A stretch of 64,000 bases of DNA from Aquipluma nitroreducens (GTDB lineage: Bacteria; Bacteroidota; Bacteroidia; Bacteroidales; Prolixibacteraceae): the NCBI RefSeq assembly GCF_009689585.1, contig NZ_AP018694.1, positions 1,612,001 through 1,676,000 on the forward strand, written 5' to 3'. The position numbers were made by a program, and so were the translations under genes. Positions 1 to 7,657 of the stretch are shown here, piece by piece. How positions within the stretch are numbered: the first letter of the stretch is position 1; every line of letters begins with the position of its first letter. The notes beneath the pieces are model-generated. The model searched no databases, was not told the DNA's origin, and saw only the letters and a list, made by a program, of their open reading frames with translations.

Positions 1-636
1 CCCAAATCCAATCAGGCGCGGATTCTTCAATGCCATCGAATTTACCCGTTCAAAATATTGTTTCTGAAAGTTGGACACACTGGCTTTAGCCCCGGTGGTT
101 GAATTGCTCGAAACCATGTAAATAAACCCGGTTGATACCTCATCGATTTTGCGAAGCCGCTCGTCCGAAGTTTGAGGTGTAATCAGGAATATATTGTGCA
201 GGTTATTGGCTTCAAAAACAGGCTTGAATTCTGTTTCATAAACATCCAATGGTAAATCGGGAATAATTAATCCATCGATTCCAATTTCATTGCATTTTTT
301 GCAAAAGGCCTCCAATCCATATTGAAGCACCGGGTTGATATACCCCATCAGGATAAGCGGAATTTCAACTGATTTACGGATGTCTTTCAATTGGTCGAAC
401 AGTTTCCGAATGCTCATTCCGTTCTGTAAGGCAACTAAACTACTGTGCTGAATGACCGGTCCATCGGCCACCGGATCAGAAAAAGGCATCCCAATTTCAA
501 TCAGGTCAACTCCATTCTTAACCAACTCCTGAATAACAGGAACGGTATCTTCCAGATTAGGATATCCGGCAGTAAAATACACCGAGAGTACCTGTTCTTT
601 TTTCTCCTGAAATAGCTTATTTATTCTGTTGTTCAT
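1..636 (-). CDS. trpA: Tryptophan synthase alpha chain (partial, 3' end beyond window)
   Basis: TrpA cleaves indole-3-glycerol phosphate to indole and glyceraldehyde 3-phosphate and passes indole to TrpB through a tunnel in the alpha2-beta2 complex. About 212 residues are visible from the ATG at 636, without a stop before the window edge. The N-terminal region reads FTAGYPNLEDTVPVIQELV and then LIEIGMPFSDPVADGPVIQ, which holds the catalytic Glu and the substrate-binding PFSDP segment of the family. It is the last gene of the trp operon and is separated from trpB by a paired palindromic repeat (650-770). Family assignment is certain; only the C-terminus is missing. Confidence 0.96.
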   Translation of the reverse strand, partial: MNNRINKLFQEKKEQVLSVYFTAGYPNLEDTVPVIQELVKNGVDLIEIGMPFSDPVADGPVIQHSSLVALQNGMSIRKLFDQLKDIRKSVEIPLILMGYINPVLQYGLEAFCKKCNEIGIDGLIIPDLPLDVYETEFKPVFEANNLHNIFLITPQTSDERLRKIDEVSTGFIYMVSSNSTTGAKASVSNFQKQYFERVNSMALKNPRLIGFG

Positions 637-649
637 GATTTTAAATTGA

Positions 650-770
650 AGCCCCCTATATCCCCCGAAGGGGGACTTTATGGTGCGTATTAATATTGTT
701 TGTTGCTTAGAAAATCTGGCATTGCCCCTTTTTAAGTCCTCCCCTTCGGGGAGGGTTTGGGAGGGGCCTT
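650..770. repeat. Paired REP-like palindromes in the trpB-trpA spacer
   Basis: Two G/C-rich units face each other across an AT-rich core: 650-676 (CCCCCTATATCCCCCGAAGG and flank) and 734-770 (CCTCCCCTTCGGGGAGGG and flank). Each unit is itself hairpin-forming. The same paired architecture recurs at 6710-6845 upstream of trpE, including a related core containing CAGATT and GCAC. Units of this CCCC/GGGG type are common dispersed intergenic repeats in Bacteroidota; the pairing suggests one non-autonomous REP-doublet element. Confidence 0.7.
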
Positions 771-1952
771 TTAATATCCAAAATGTTTTAAGTACGTTTC
801 CATGTCTTTGTCTCCTCTTCCGGAGATATTAACCACGGTAGCTTCTTCAGGTTTCATCTGAATTTTCTTTAATGCGGCCAATGCGTGTGCCGATTCCAAT
901 GCCGGAATGATTCCTTCCAATTGTGTCAGTTCAAGTGCAGCATCCAATACTTCGGCATCGGTTGCCCACAAGTATTCGGCTCGCTTTGTCTTGAACAAAT
1001 TGGCGTGCATCGGACCAATTCCGGGGTAATCCAGTCCGGCAGAAATTGAGTATGGTTCAGTAATCTGTCCATCGTCGGTCTGCATCAGGATGGAGCGCGA
1101 ACTGTGCAAAACTCCGGGCGAACCCAAAGTCAGCGTCGCAGCAGTTTCCGGAGTATCAACGCCCAATCCTGCCGCTTCAACACCAATTAGTTTCACGTTT
1201 TCCTGATCGAGAAAATGATAAAATGCCCCGGCAGCATTGCTTCCTCCACCCACACAGGCAATTACGCGATCCGGATTTTCTTTTCCGGTTTGCTCTTCCA
1301 ACTGCCAGCGAATTTCTTCAGAAATCACCGACTGAAACCGCGCCACCATATCGGGGTAAGGATGCGGTCCCACAACCGAACCAATGATGTAATGAGTGTC
1401 AACCGGGTTATTGATCCAGTCGCGCATCGCTTCGTTGGTAGCATCCTTCAGGGTTTGGTTACCACTCAGGGCCGGAATAACCTCGGCTCCCAGCATCTTC
1501 ATTTTTTTTACATTCGGCGCCTGACGTTCCACATCAACAGCACCCATGTAAACAATACATTTTAGTCCCATCAACGCACAAACCGTGGCCGTTGCCAATC
1601 CATGCTGACCAGCGCCTGTTTCGGCAATGATGCGGTGTTTGCCTAATTTTTTGGCCACCAAAATCTGACCAATGGTATTGTTTATCTTGTGCGAGCCGGT
1701 GTGGTTCAAATCTTCGCGCTTCAGATAAATATTAGTTTGGTATTTTTCTGAAAGCCGTTTGGCGTAGTACAATGGTGACGGTCGCCCTACGTAGTTTTTG
1801 AGCAATCCTATAAATTCCTGCCTGAAGTCGTACGAATTGATAATTTCGAGGTAATTCAGACGTAATTCTTCAATGTTTGGCACCATCATTTCGGGAATGT
1901 ATGCCCCGCCAAATTCGCCATAATAACCTTTTTGATTCACTTGATAATTCAT
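771..1952 (-). CDS. trpB: Tryptophan synthase beta chain
   Basis: TrpB is the PLP enzyme that condenses indole with serine to give tryptophan. The 393-residue protein has the normal length. The PLP-lysine lies in HTGSHKINN (about residue 88), the phosphate-binding loop in [10 protein letters not shown] (about 233), and the N-terminal [10 protein letters not shown] motif is intact. The ATG at 1952 is chosen because the family N-terminus (GYYGEFGG) follows directly. It lies between trpF (27-nt gap) and trpA in the same transcription unit. Confidence 0.98.
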   Translation of the reverse strand: MNYQVNQKGYYGEFGGAYIPEMMVPNIEELRLNYLEIINSYDFRQEFIGLLKNYVGRPSPLYYAKRLSEKYQTNIYLKREDLNHTGSHKINNTIGQILVAKKLGKHRIIAETGAGQHGLATATVCALMGLKCIVYMGAVDVERQAPNVKKMKMLGAEVIPALSGNQTLKDATNEAMRDWINNPVDTHYIIGSVVGPHPYPDMVARFQSVISEEIRWQLEEQTGKENPDRVIACVGGGSNAAGAFYHFLDQENVKLIGVEAAGLGVDTPETAATLTLGSPGVLHSSRSILMQTDDGQITEPYSISAGLDYPGIGPMHANLFKTKRAEYLWATDAEVLDAALELTQLEGIIPALESAHALAALKKIQMKPEEATVVNISGRGDKDMETYLKHFGY

Positions 1953-1979
1953 ATTCTGATAAATTTTAGATAACAGATA

Positions 1980-2618
1980 TTAGATTTTAGACCGGATTCC
2001 GGAAATGAAGTATTTTACTTTTTCAACATCCTTCAGAGCCGGGCTGATTTCGAAACCGCTGTTGATGTCGATTCCATGCCATCGGGGATGATCGAAGTGC
2101 CGGATGGCTTCCATATCTATGGGTCCAATGCCACCGCTCAAAAAGAAAGGAACATCGCCTTTGTAATTTTGCAGCAATTTCCAGTTAAATTTTTGCCCTG
2201 TTCCTCCCGGAATTTGGCCTTTGGTGTCGAATAAAAAATAATTGCACACCTTGGAATAAGCGTCCAACATTTCAAAATTGAACAGCTCATCAACAGAAAA
2301 AGCTTTGAAAACGGTTATTCCTGAATCCTGAATTTTCCGACAATATTCAGGAGTTTCATTTCCATGAAGCTGAGCCACATGCAAATCCCAGATTCGAACA
2401 GTTTCCAGTACTTTCTCCAGAGTTTCATCGACAAAAACGCCGACTTTCTTAACCAAATCCGGAATAACAGCCATTACTTCCGTAGAAGGTTCGAAGCCCA
2501 CAAATCGTTTGCTTTTCAGGTAAAAAATAAATCCCAGATAATCGGGCAATGCCTCAACAACTCCCGAAATATTTTCAGGATCACGCATTCCGCAGACTTT
2601 TATTTTTAGTTCGTTCAT
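1980..2618 (-). CDS. trpF: Phosphoribosylanthranilate isomerase
   Basis: TrpF carries out the Amadori rearrangement of N-(5'-phosphoribosyl)anthranilate to CdRP, the third step of tryptophan synthesis after anthranilate formation. The 212-residue TIM barrel begins KVCGMRDPENI, whose Cys is the family's general base. It holds FVDETLE and QLHGNETPEYC in the middle, a catalytic Asp in FDTKGQIPGGTGQKFNW, and the phosphate-binding FLSGGIGP near 162. Here trpF and trpC are separate genes, not fused as in enterobacteria. A dispersed repeat fills the gap to trpC. Confidence 0.97.
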   Translation of the reverse strand: MNELKIKVCGMRDPENISGVVEALPDYLGFIFYLKSKRFVGFEPSTEVMAVIPDLVKKVGVFVDETLEKVLETVRIWDLHVAQLHGNETPEYCRKIQDSGITVFKAFSVDELFNFEMLDAYSKVCNYFLFDTKGQIPGGTGQKFNWKLLQNYKGDVPFFLSGGIGPIDMEAIRHFDHPRWHGIDINSGFEISPALKDVEKVKYFISGIRSKI

Positions 2619-2651
2619 TTCTTCTTTTTATTACCTGATCTCCTTTATTTT

Positions 2652-2720
2652 GTCATCCCGAATTTATTTCGGGATCTGCCGTTCTGTTCAGAAAGATCCT
2701 GAAACAAGTTCGGGGTGACG
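2652..2720. repeat. GTCACCCCGAA-type dispersed inverted repeat
   Basis: The spacer between trpC and trpF contains GTCATCCCGAATTTATTTCG at the left and TTCGGGGTGACG at the right. These are outward-related arms around an inner GATC-containing segment (GGGATCTGCC / GATCCTGAAAC). This is a common intergenic repeat in Bacteroidota genomes. It is expected to fold in the trp mRNA. Confidence 0.75.
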
Positions 2721-2734
2721 AGTACGCCAAATTT

Positions 2735-3520
2735 CTATTTCAATTTGTCTATAAACTCTTTACAGGCTTTGCCCGGATCATCTGTTTTCATAAAAGTTTC
2801 GCCAATCAAAAAACCTTTAAACCCGGCAGTACGAAGCTGAGCAATGCTTTCCGGATCAGAAATTCCGCTTTCAGAAATTTTCACAAACGGATCTGGAATG
2901 AGCTTGCTAAGGCGAACTGAAGTTTGCACATCTACCTCAAAAGTCTTCAGGTTGCGGTTATTTACGCCAACCAAGTCAACCTGCGGATTCAGTTTCTCCA
3001 ACTCTTCAGCACTGTGAACTTCAACCAAAACTTCCAGTCCCAATTCTTTCGCTTTGAGTGTCAGTTCGAGCAATAATTCTTTGGTTAAGCTTTCAGCAAT
3101 CAACAAAATTACATCTGCACCATGTGCCCGGGCTTCGTAAATCTGATATGGATCGAGCATAAAATCTTTTCGCAAAATCGGAGTTTCAGGATTTGCAAAA
3201 CGAGCTTTGGCCAGATTCTCGAATGATCCCCCAAAAAAGTGATCATCAGTCAAAACCGACAACCCACTTGCACCAGCAGCCACATAAGCGACAGTGATTT
3301 CGGAAGCTTCGGCGGTCTCGTTAATCACGCCTTTCGATGGCGATTTGGTTTTAAATTCGGCAATCACACCACTCGCACCTTCGGCCAGCAACGCGGCCTT
3401 GAGAGAATTGGGTTTCCGCTTAAAATACGGCGATGCCATTAATTCTTCGACCGAAACCCTGCTTTTTGCCTCCGCAATTTCGGTTCGTTTGTTTTCGTTA
3501 ATTTGATCAAGTATGGTCAT
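2735..3520 (-). CDS. trpC: Indole-3-glycerol-phosphate synthase
   Basis: TrpC closes the indole ring by converting CdRP to indole-3-glycerol phosphate. I take the start at 3520 (MTILDQINENK, 261 residues). The longer reading from 3589 adds 23 residues encoded by the dispersed repeat at 3531-3587 and has no family similarity. Landmarks are the substrate-binding EFKTKSPSKG (about 56), LSVLTDDHFFGGS (about 87), LRKDFMLDPYQIYEA (about 116), VGVNNRNLKTF and SESGI near the end. Spacing to trpF is enlarged by the 2652-2720 repeat. Confidence 0.97.
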   Translation of the reverse strand: MTILDQINENKRTEIAEAKSRVSVEELMASPYFKRKPNSLKAALLAEGASGVIAEFKTKSPSKGVINETAEASEITVAYVAAGASGLSVLTDDHFFGGSFENLAKARFANPETPILRKDFMLDPYQIYEARAHGADVILLIAESLTKELLLELTLKAKELGLEVLVEVHSAEELEKLNPQVDLVGVNNRNLKTFEVDVQTSVRLSKLIPDPFVKISESGISDPESIAQLRTAGFKGFLIGETFMKTDDPGKACKEFIDKLK

Positions 3521-3530
3521 ATTCTTGTTT

Positions 3531-3587
3531 CGGGTTGCGAGATTCGGGTTGCGAGTTAACCCATAACTCGTAACTCGAACCCGTAGC
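3531..3587. repeat. AACTCGTAACTCG-type intergenic repeat
   Basis: Short GGGTTGCGAG-type and CATAACTCGTAACTCGAACC-type segments form an imperfect inverted repeat in the trpD-trpC gap. Related copies occur at 4598-4656 (trpG-trpD gap) and 22640-22700 (efflux operon). All copies are confined to intergenic DNA. Confidence 0.6.
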
Positions 3588-3591
3588 AATT

Positions 3592-4587
3592 TTATACGTT
3601 TAATTCCATTAATTTCCTGAATGCCCCCAAAGCCCGTTTGCTTTTCAGCGATTCGGAAGCTTCAGCAACACAATCAGCAAGCGATTTCTCCGGATGAATA
3701 CACTGAATTCCTAAAGCAGTATTTGAAATTACCACATTTTGCTGAGCCTCAGTTCCGGCGCCTTCCAATACATTTTTGAAAATTTTTGCAGCAGCTTCAA
3801 CGGTTTCACCACCGTAAAGTTCTTCCGGAGGAACCGGAGCGAAACCAAAATCAGCAGGAGAAAGGTTGTCTTCAGTTAGATTCGACACAAAACGGGCATC
3901 ACCGGTAAGCGAGATTTCGTCGTAGCCATCCAGGCTGTTCACAATGATGTAATTCTGTCCGCTTTCCCTGAAAACCTGATGATAAAGATCCATCACATCC
4001 AGATCGTACACGCCAACCAATTGGTTCTTGGGAAACGATGGATTGATGATTGGCCCCATCATATTGAAAAGCGTTTTAACCTTCAGTGCCTTCCGGACAG
4101 AGCCAACACTTTTCATGGCAGGATGAAACAGCGGCGCATGTAAGAAACAAATTCCGGCGTCTTCGACTTCCCGCTTCAATTTGTCCTGTTTGTTGTTGAA
4201 CTGATAGCCAAAATACTCAAACATATTTGACGATCCGCTTACTGAGGATGATCCATAATTTCCATGTTTGGCCACTTTATAACCAGCGCCGGCAAGCAAA
4301 AACGTGCTGAGTGTCGATATATTAAAAGTGTCTTTCCCATCGCCTCCCGTGCCAACCACATCAATCGTGTTATATTCCGAAAGGTCGATAGCTACGCACA
4401 ATTCGAGCAATGCCTGACGAAACCCAGCCAATTCTTCACCGGTTATTTGCCGCATCCTGAAAACCGTCAGAAAAGAAGCGATTTCGCTGTCCGAAAACTG
4501 TCCTTCAGCAATGCGAACCAGCATCTGATGCGCCTCAGCTTTGGTTAGTCTGCTGCCTGTAAATAAGTAATTTAAAGTATCTTTCAT
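3592..4587 (-). CDS. trpD: Anthranilate phosphoribosyltransferase
   Basis: TrpD transfers the phosphoribosyl group of PRPP to anthranilate. The 331-residue protein has the PRPP-binding motif VVGTGGDGKDTFNIST (about residues 76-91), the KHGNYGSSSVSGSSN loop, and the anthranilate-side segment HPAMKSVGSVRKAL (about 155). It is a stand-alone enzyme, not fused to trpG. It follows trpG in the operon with a 76-nt gap that holds a dispersed repeat. The start at 4587 gives MKDTLNYLFTGSRLTKAEA, the usual N-terminal helix of the family. Confidence 0.97.
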   Translation of the reverse strand: MKDTLNYLFTGSRLTKAEAHQMLVRIAEGQFSDSEIASFLTVFRMRQITGEELAGFRQALLELCVAIDLSEYNTIDVVGTGGDGKDTFNISTLSTFLLAGAGYKVAKHGNYGSSSVSGSSNMFEYFGYQFNNKQDKLKREVEDAGICFLHAPLFHPAMKSVGSVRKALKVKTLFNMMGPIINPSFPKNQLVGVYDLDVMDLYHQVFRESGQNYIIVNSLDGYDEISLTGDARFVSNLTEDNLSPADFGFAPVPPEELYGGETVEAAAKIFKNVLEGAGTEAQQNVVISNTALGIQCIHPEKSLADCVAEASESLKSKRALGAFRKLMELNV

Positions 4588-4597
4588 TTTTATAATG

Positions 4598-4656
4598 TTG
4601 CGGGTTTCGAGTTTCGTGTTGCGGGTAAAAGAACTCGCAACTCGTAACTCGTAACA
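4598..4656. repeat. AACTCGTAACTCG-type intergenic repeat
   Basis: The trpG-trpD gap contains GCGGGTTTCGAGTTTCGTGT and GCAACTCGTAACTCGTAAC, an imperfect inverted pair related to 3531-3587 and 22640-22700. No promoter or gene is visible here. Confidence 0.6.
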
Positions 4657-4663
4657 ATTTAAT

Positions 4664-5233
4664 TTACTTTTTCAGCCAGTTAGTGATCATCAGCTCGCCA
4701 AGCGGTGTTAAAACCGACTCGGGATGAAACTGAACACCTTCGACGTCAAAAGTAGTATGTTTCATCGACATGATCATGCCTTTTTCGTCGTAACTGGTCA
4801 CTTGCAAACACTCCGGAAGATCAGCTTCATTAACAATCCATGAATGATAGCGGCCAACCGAAAAGGTTTCAGGAAGACCATTAAAAAGGATTGTGGGTAC
4901 TTTGGTGGTGGAAACCGGCGTGGCAATTCCGTGCAAAACGCGGTTCATGTTGGTAAGCGATCCGCCAAAAGCCTCGCCAATAGCCTGATGCCCCAAACAA
5001 ACTCCCAACATACTCTTGGTTGGTCCGAATTTCCGGATAATGTCGAGCAACAATCCGGCCTCTTCAGGGATTCCAGGACCGGGAGAAAGTACTATTTTAT
5101 CGTATTGCTCCAGATCTTCCAAAGCAATTTCATCGTTTCGGAACACATCAACCGGCAAGCCTGATATTTTCTTGATGGCATGTACCAGGTTGTAGGTGAA
5201 CGAATCGTAATTATCTATGACTACTATTTTCAT
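4664..5233 (-). CDS. trpG: Anthranilate synthase component II (glutamine amidotransferase)
   Basis: TrpG hydrolyses glutamine and channels ammonia to TrpE for anthranilate synthesis. The 189-residue class I amidotransferase shows the catalytic Cys in LGVCLGHQAIGEAFGG (about residue 79), the oxyanion segment LSPGPGIPEEAG, and the His-Glu pair in VEGVQFHPESVLTP near the C-terminus. All triad residues are present. It sits 54 nt downstream of trpE. In many bacteria the same subunit also serves para-aminobenzoate synthesis; the operon context supports the tryptophan role. Confidence 0.97.
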   Translation of the reverse strand: MKIVVIDNYDSFTYNLVHAIKKISGLPVDVFRNDEIALEDLEQYDKIVLSPGPGIPEEAGLLLDIIRKFGPTKSMLGVCLGHQAIGEAFGGSLTNMNRVLHGIATPVSTTKVPTILFNGLPETFSVGRYHSWIVNEADLPECLQVTSYDEKGMIMSMKHTTFDVEGVQFHPESVLTPLGELMITNWLKK

Positions 5234-5287
5234 GATTGAATAATTGATTTACTGAATGATTGAATTACTGAACACTGAGACTGCTAA

Positions 5288-6697
5288 CTAGTTGATATCC
5301 TTTGCTATTTCCAGCGCTTTTTTCAGAGCGCCCAGTTTGTTATTCACTTCCTGAAGTTCGCTTTCTTCCTGCGAATCGGCTACAATTCCGGCACCAGCCT
5401 GATAGTAAAGCGTGTTGCCTTTACTCAGAAACGAGCGGATCATGATGGCATGGTTCAGTGTATGGTCGAAGCCGAGGTAACCAATGCAACCTCCATAAAA
5501 GCTGCGGCGTTGATTTTCATACCGGTCGATCAATGTCATCGCCATGTGTTTTGGAGCTCCCGACAATGTTCCGGCAGGGAATGAATCGCCCAAAACGGTA
5601 ATCATGTTAGTGTCTTTAGGCAATTTTCCTGAAACTTCAGACACCAAATGAATGACATGTGAGAAATATTGAACCTGACGGTAACTGTCGACGGTGACAT
5701 CGCTGGCATTGCGGCTCAGGTCGTTGCGGGCAAGGTCAACCAGCATTACATGCTCAGCATTTTCCTTTGGATCGGCGCACAAACGTTCGGCAGCAAGTCG
5801 ATCCTCTTCGTCGTTTCCGGTGCGCTTAAAAGTTCCGGCAATCGGATTGATAATGGCCCGACATTTCTTGATGCGCAGTTCAGCTTCGGGACTGGAACCA
5901 AAAATGCGGTAAGTTCCGTAGTCGAAAAAGAATAAATAAGGAGAAGGATTCACCGAGCGCAAAGCACGATAAACATTGAATTCGTCGCCTTTAAACGGCT
6001 GCGAGAACTGGCGCGAAAGCACAATCTGAAAAACATCACCGCGAAAACAATGCTCCTTGCCTTTGCTCACCATGTATTTGTATTCTTCGTTGGTAATGTT
6101 AGAAACTTCCTCTCCTACCGTATCGAACTGTGTTGGCGAAAAAGTCAGGTTACGTAGCAGTGATTCAATTTGGCCAATCTCTTTAGTTTCGCCTTCCATC
6201 AGGTTTTCGATCAGGTAAATCATGTCTTTGTGATGATCGATAGCTACAATGTACTTGTAAAAGCAATATTTAACTTCAGGAACCGAGTAGGCTGCCTTCT
6301 TTTCAGCCGTGATTTCAATTTTCTCGAAATACTTTACCGCATCGTAACCAATGTAGCCAAACAAGCCATTTGCCGGTAGGTTTTCGGTTTCTCCTGATAA
6401 TTTGAACGACTTGAAAAAGGCATCCAGTTGTTGATCGACCCGGCATTCCGGCGAAATGCTTTTTGTCTCCTTTTCACGACCATTGTATTCGATGGTTATT
6501 TCACCCGAATCGGCTGTAAAGCATGCCATCGGTTTGATACAGATAAACGAATACGCATTTTCATGACCATGGTAATCGGAACTTTCGAGCAGAATCGAAT
6601 TCGGGAATAAATCCCTGAATTTCAGGTAGACACTCACCGGTGTTAAGGTGTCGGCAAGGATCTTTTTTACGCTGACTTGTACATTAATTTCTTTCAT
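5288..6697 (-). CDS. trpE: Anthranilate synthase component I
   Basis: TrpE converts chorismate to anthranilate with ammonia from TrpG and is the committed step of the pathway. The 469-residue protein has the N-terminal LLESSDYHGHENAYSFI segment (residues about 35-51), where the LLES motif is known in the family to bind feedback-inhibiting tryptophan. The chorismate-binding C-terminal half contains QIVLSRQFSQPF, GSSPEAELRI, NPIAGTFKRTG, LVDLARNDLSR and GAPKHMAM, with YQAGAGIVADSQEESE at the end. It is the first structural gene of the operon. Expression probably depends on the attenuator region at 6851-7122. Confidence 0.98.
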   Translation of the reverse strand: MKEINVQVSVKKILADTLTPVSVYLKFRDLFPNSILLESSDYHGHENAYSFICIKPMACFTADSGEITIEYNGREKETKSISPECRVDQQLDAFFKSFKLSGETENLPANGLFGYIGYDAVKYFEKIEITAEKKAAYSVPEVKYCFYKYIVAIDHHKDMIYLIENLMEGETKEIGQIESLLRNLTFSPTQFDTVGEEVSNITNEEYKYMVSKGKEHCFRGDVFQIVLSRQFSQPFKGDEFNVYRALRSVNPSPYLFFFDYGTYRIFGSSPEAELRIKKCRAIINPIAGTFKRTGNDEEDRLAAERLCADPKENAEHVMLVDLARNDLSRNASDVTVDSYRQVQYFSHVIHLVSEVSGKLPKDTNMITVLGDSFPAGTLSGAPKHMAMTLIDRYENQRRSFYGGCIGYLGFDHTLNHAIMIRSFLSKGNTLYYQAGAGIVADSQEESELQEVNNKLGALKKALEIAKDIN

Positions 6698-6709
6698 GTG
6701 ATATGTGGT

Positions 6710-6845
6710 TTAAGCCCCCTCCAAACCTCCCCCAAAAGGGGAGGCTTAAAAAGCAGTGCTAAGTAATTACTGTTTATATTTTTAATTATCAGAATCTGTG
6801 CCTTCTTCAAGTCCCCTCCCTCGGAGGGGATTTAGGGGAGGCTAC
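6710..6845. repeat. Paired REP-like palindromes between trp attenuator and trpE
   Basis: Two G/C-rich palindromic units (6711-6750 with CCTCCCCCAAAAGGGGAGG, and 6808-6845 with CCCCTCCCTCGGAGGGG) face each other across an AT-rich core containing CAGATTCTGA on the operon strand. The architecture matches 650-770 in the same operon. It lies between the second terminator hairpin and the trpE start, so it would be transcribed only after read-through. Confidence 0.7.
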
Positions 6846-6850
6846 AAAGA

Positions 6851-6885
6851 AAAAGCGGCTTACCGTGTTCCGATAAGCCGCTTTT
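6851..6885 (-). terminator. trp attenuator terminator 2
   Basis: On the minus strand the arms AAAAGCGGCTTATCG and CGGTAAGCCGCTTTT form a 15-bp stem with one G-U pair and a 5-nt loop GAACA, followed by a U-rich tail (TTTTTCTTT overall). It is a textbook intrinsic terminator placed 25 nt after the stop codon of leader peptide 2. The loop and 3' arm contain CACGGTA, exactly complementary to TACCGTG inside leader ORF 2 (6921-6927), giving a possible alternative pairing. Confidence 0.9.
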
Positions 6886-6909
6886 CTGTTCATTTTTTGA
6901 CAATGATAG

Positions 6910-6966
6910 CTACTTCCTTCCACGGTATTGCGAAAAGTTTCTGTGCCACCACCAAATATTTTTCAT
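6910..6966 (-). CDS. Second Trp-rich leader peptide (MKNIWWWHRNFSQYRGRK)
   Basis: An 18-codon ORF (longer if an upstream in-frame ATG at 6984, 6978 or 6975 is used) encodes three consecutive tryptophans at 6946-6954 and stops at 6910, just before terminator 2. In attenuation theory, a ribosome stalled on the Trp codons would leave TACCGTG (6921-6927) free to pair with the terminator. A ribosome reaching the stop would cover it and allow termination. The peptide has no other recognisable feature. It lies downstream of a first leader peptide and hairpin, so the operon appears to have two attenuators in series. Confidence 0.85.
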   Translation of the reverse strand: MKNIWWWHRNFSQYRGRK

Positions 6967-6994
6967 TGTAATCATCATTCTCATCTTAAATTAA

Positions 6995-7026
6995 AAGACC
7001 TGCTATTCCGAAGAGAAGCAGGCCTT
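6995..7026 (-). terminator. trp attenuator terminator 1
   Basis: On the minus strand AAGGCCTGCT pairs with AGCAGGTCTT (10 bp, one G-U) around a 12-nt loop, followed by TTAATTT. The U-tract is weaker than in terminator 2. It follows leader peptide 1 by about 36 nt. The upstream strand AAGAAGTAAGAGCC (7051-7064) can pair with GGCCTGCTTCTCTT (7011-7024) with an internal loop, a candidate antiterminator. Confidence 0.7.
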
Positions 7027-7044
7027 AGTATAGTTTTAAAATAC

Positions 7045-7103
7045 CAATATGGCTCTTACTTCTTACTTTTTAGAAAGAAGACCCCACCACGGAAGCCATA
7101 TTG
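7045..7103 (-). promoter_or_regulatory. Leader 1 pause-type hairpin (1:2 pairing)
   Basis: CAATATGGCT (7094-7103), which includes the first Trp codon of leader 1, is perfectly complementary to AGCCATATTG (7045-7054), downstream of the leader stop codon. The 10-bp pairing encloses the other two Trp codons. It corresponds in position to the 1:2 hairpin of classical amino-acid attenuators. Confidence 0.75.
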
Positions 7104-7122
7104 TATTTGTATTTTGAATCAT
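7063..7122 (-). CDS. trpL: First Trp-rich leader peptide (MIQNTNTIWLPWWGLLSKK)
   Basis: A 19-codon ORF begins with ATG at 7122 and contains Trp codons 9, 12 and 13. Three tryptophans in 19 residues, directly upstream of a trp operon and followed by complementary strands and a terminator-like hairpin, is the signature of a transcription-attenuating leader peptide. No Shine-Dalgarno is visible, as is normal in Bacteroidota. A weak -7-like box (TTATTTTG, minus strand 7160-7167) would place transcription start about 30 nt upstream. Confidence 0.87.
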   Translation of the reverse strand: MIQNTNTIWLPWWGLLSKK

Positions 7123-7272
7123 GTTTTTGATATTTTCTGTAAAAAAACGAATTATATTCCAAAATAACAAGCCTTACACCGAGATTGTTTTCATTCTATT
7201 CTGATTTCTTAACAAAAGAAGTTGAAACTCATGGGAACAGCAATAAAACAATGTCTCTTTTGCCTAAAATAT

Positions 7273-7644
7273 TTATTTGGAATCGCTAAAAATCAATTTA
7301 CCATCTTTATACAATTTCGTTTCACCGTGCCAATTGGTATAGACAAAATGCTCATTACTATACTTTATTCCCGATGCCATTCTTTCCTGCTTCAATTCAA
7401 TCCTCTCACCATTCAATTCCAGCATGCATGTTCCTAGCGAGTTATTAAAAGTACACTTTAAAGAGCTTCCGTCCTTATTAGTTGTCGTCGAAATTACAAT
7501 CCCACTGTCTTTTGTCGAAGAATCTTCTGATTTTAGTTCGATTCCAGAACTGCTTTTTTCGGCTTTATTATTTGATTTCCTGTTCTGGCAGGAAAAAAAA
7601 ATTAAAAATGAGGCGATGAACAGAATTTCGAAATCCTTTATCAT
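7273..7644 (-). CDS. MliC-like lipoprotein (possible lysozyme inhibitor)
   Basis: A 123-residue secreted lipoprotein. The N-terminus FLIFFSCQ is a lipobox with the acylated Cys near residue 19, followed by a Ser/Lys/Glu-rich linker. The C-terminal part (about 60-120) contains RMASGIKYSNEHFVYTNW and ETKLYKDGKLIF, resembling the MliC fold motif (SASGxKYSN...FWxKGxxAxL) of C-type lysozyme inhibitors. It starts 14 nt after the sprA stop and so may be co-transcribed with sprA; the trp leader begins about 150 nt downstream. Function is inferred from motif resemblance only. Confidence 0.65.
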   Translation of the reverse strand: MIKDFEILFIASFLIFFSCQNRKSNNKAEKSSSGIELKSEDSSTKDSGIVISTTTNKDGSSLKCTFNNSLGTCMLELNGERIELKQERMASGIKYSNEHFVYTNWHGETKLYKDGKLIFSDSK

Positions 7645-7657
7645 AGCATTGCTTTAA

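Noticed and set aside
6928-7167. 79-residue plus-strand ORF across the trp leader
   Set aside because: It is antisense to the two leader peptides and hairpins, with no similarity or promoter; the leader structure explains the region better.
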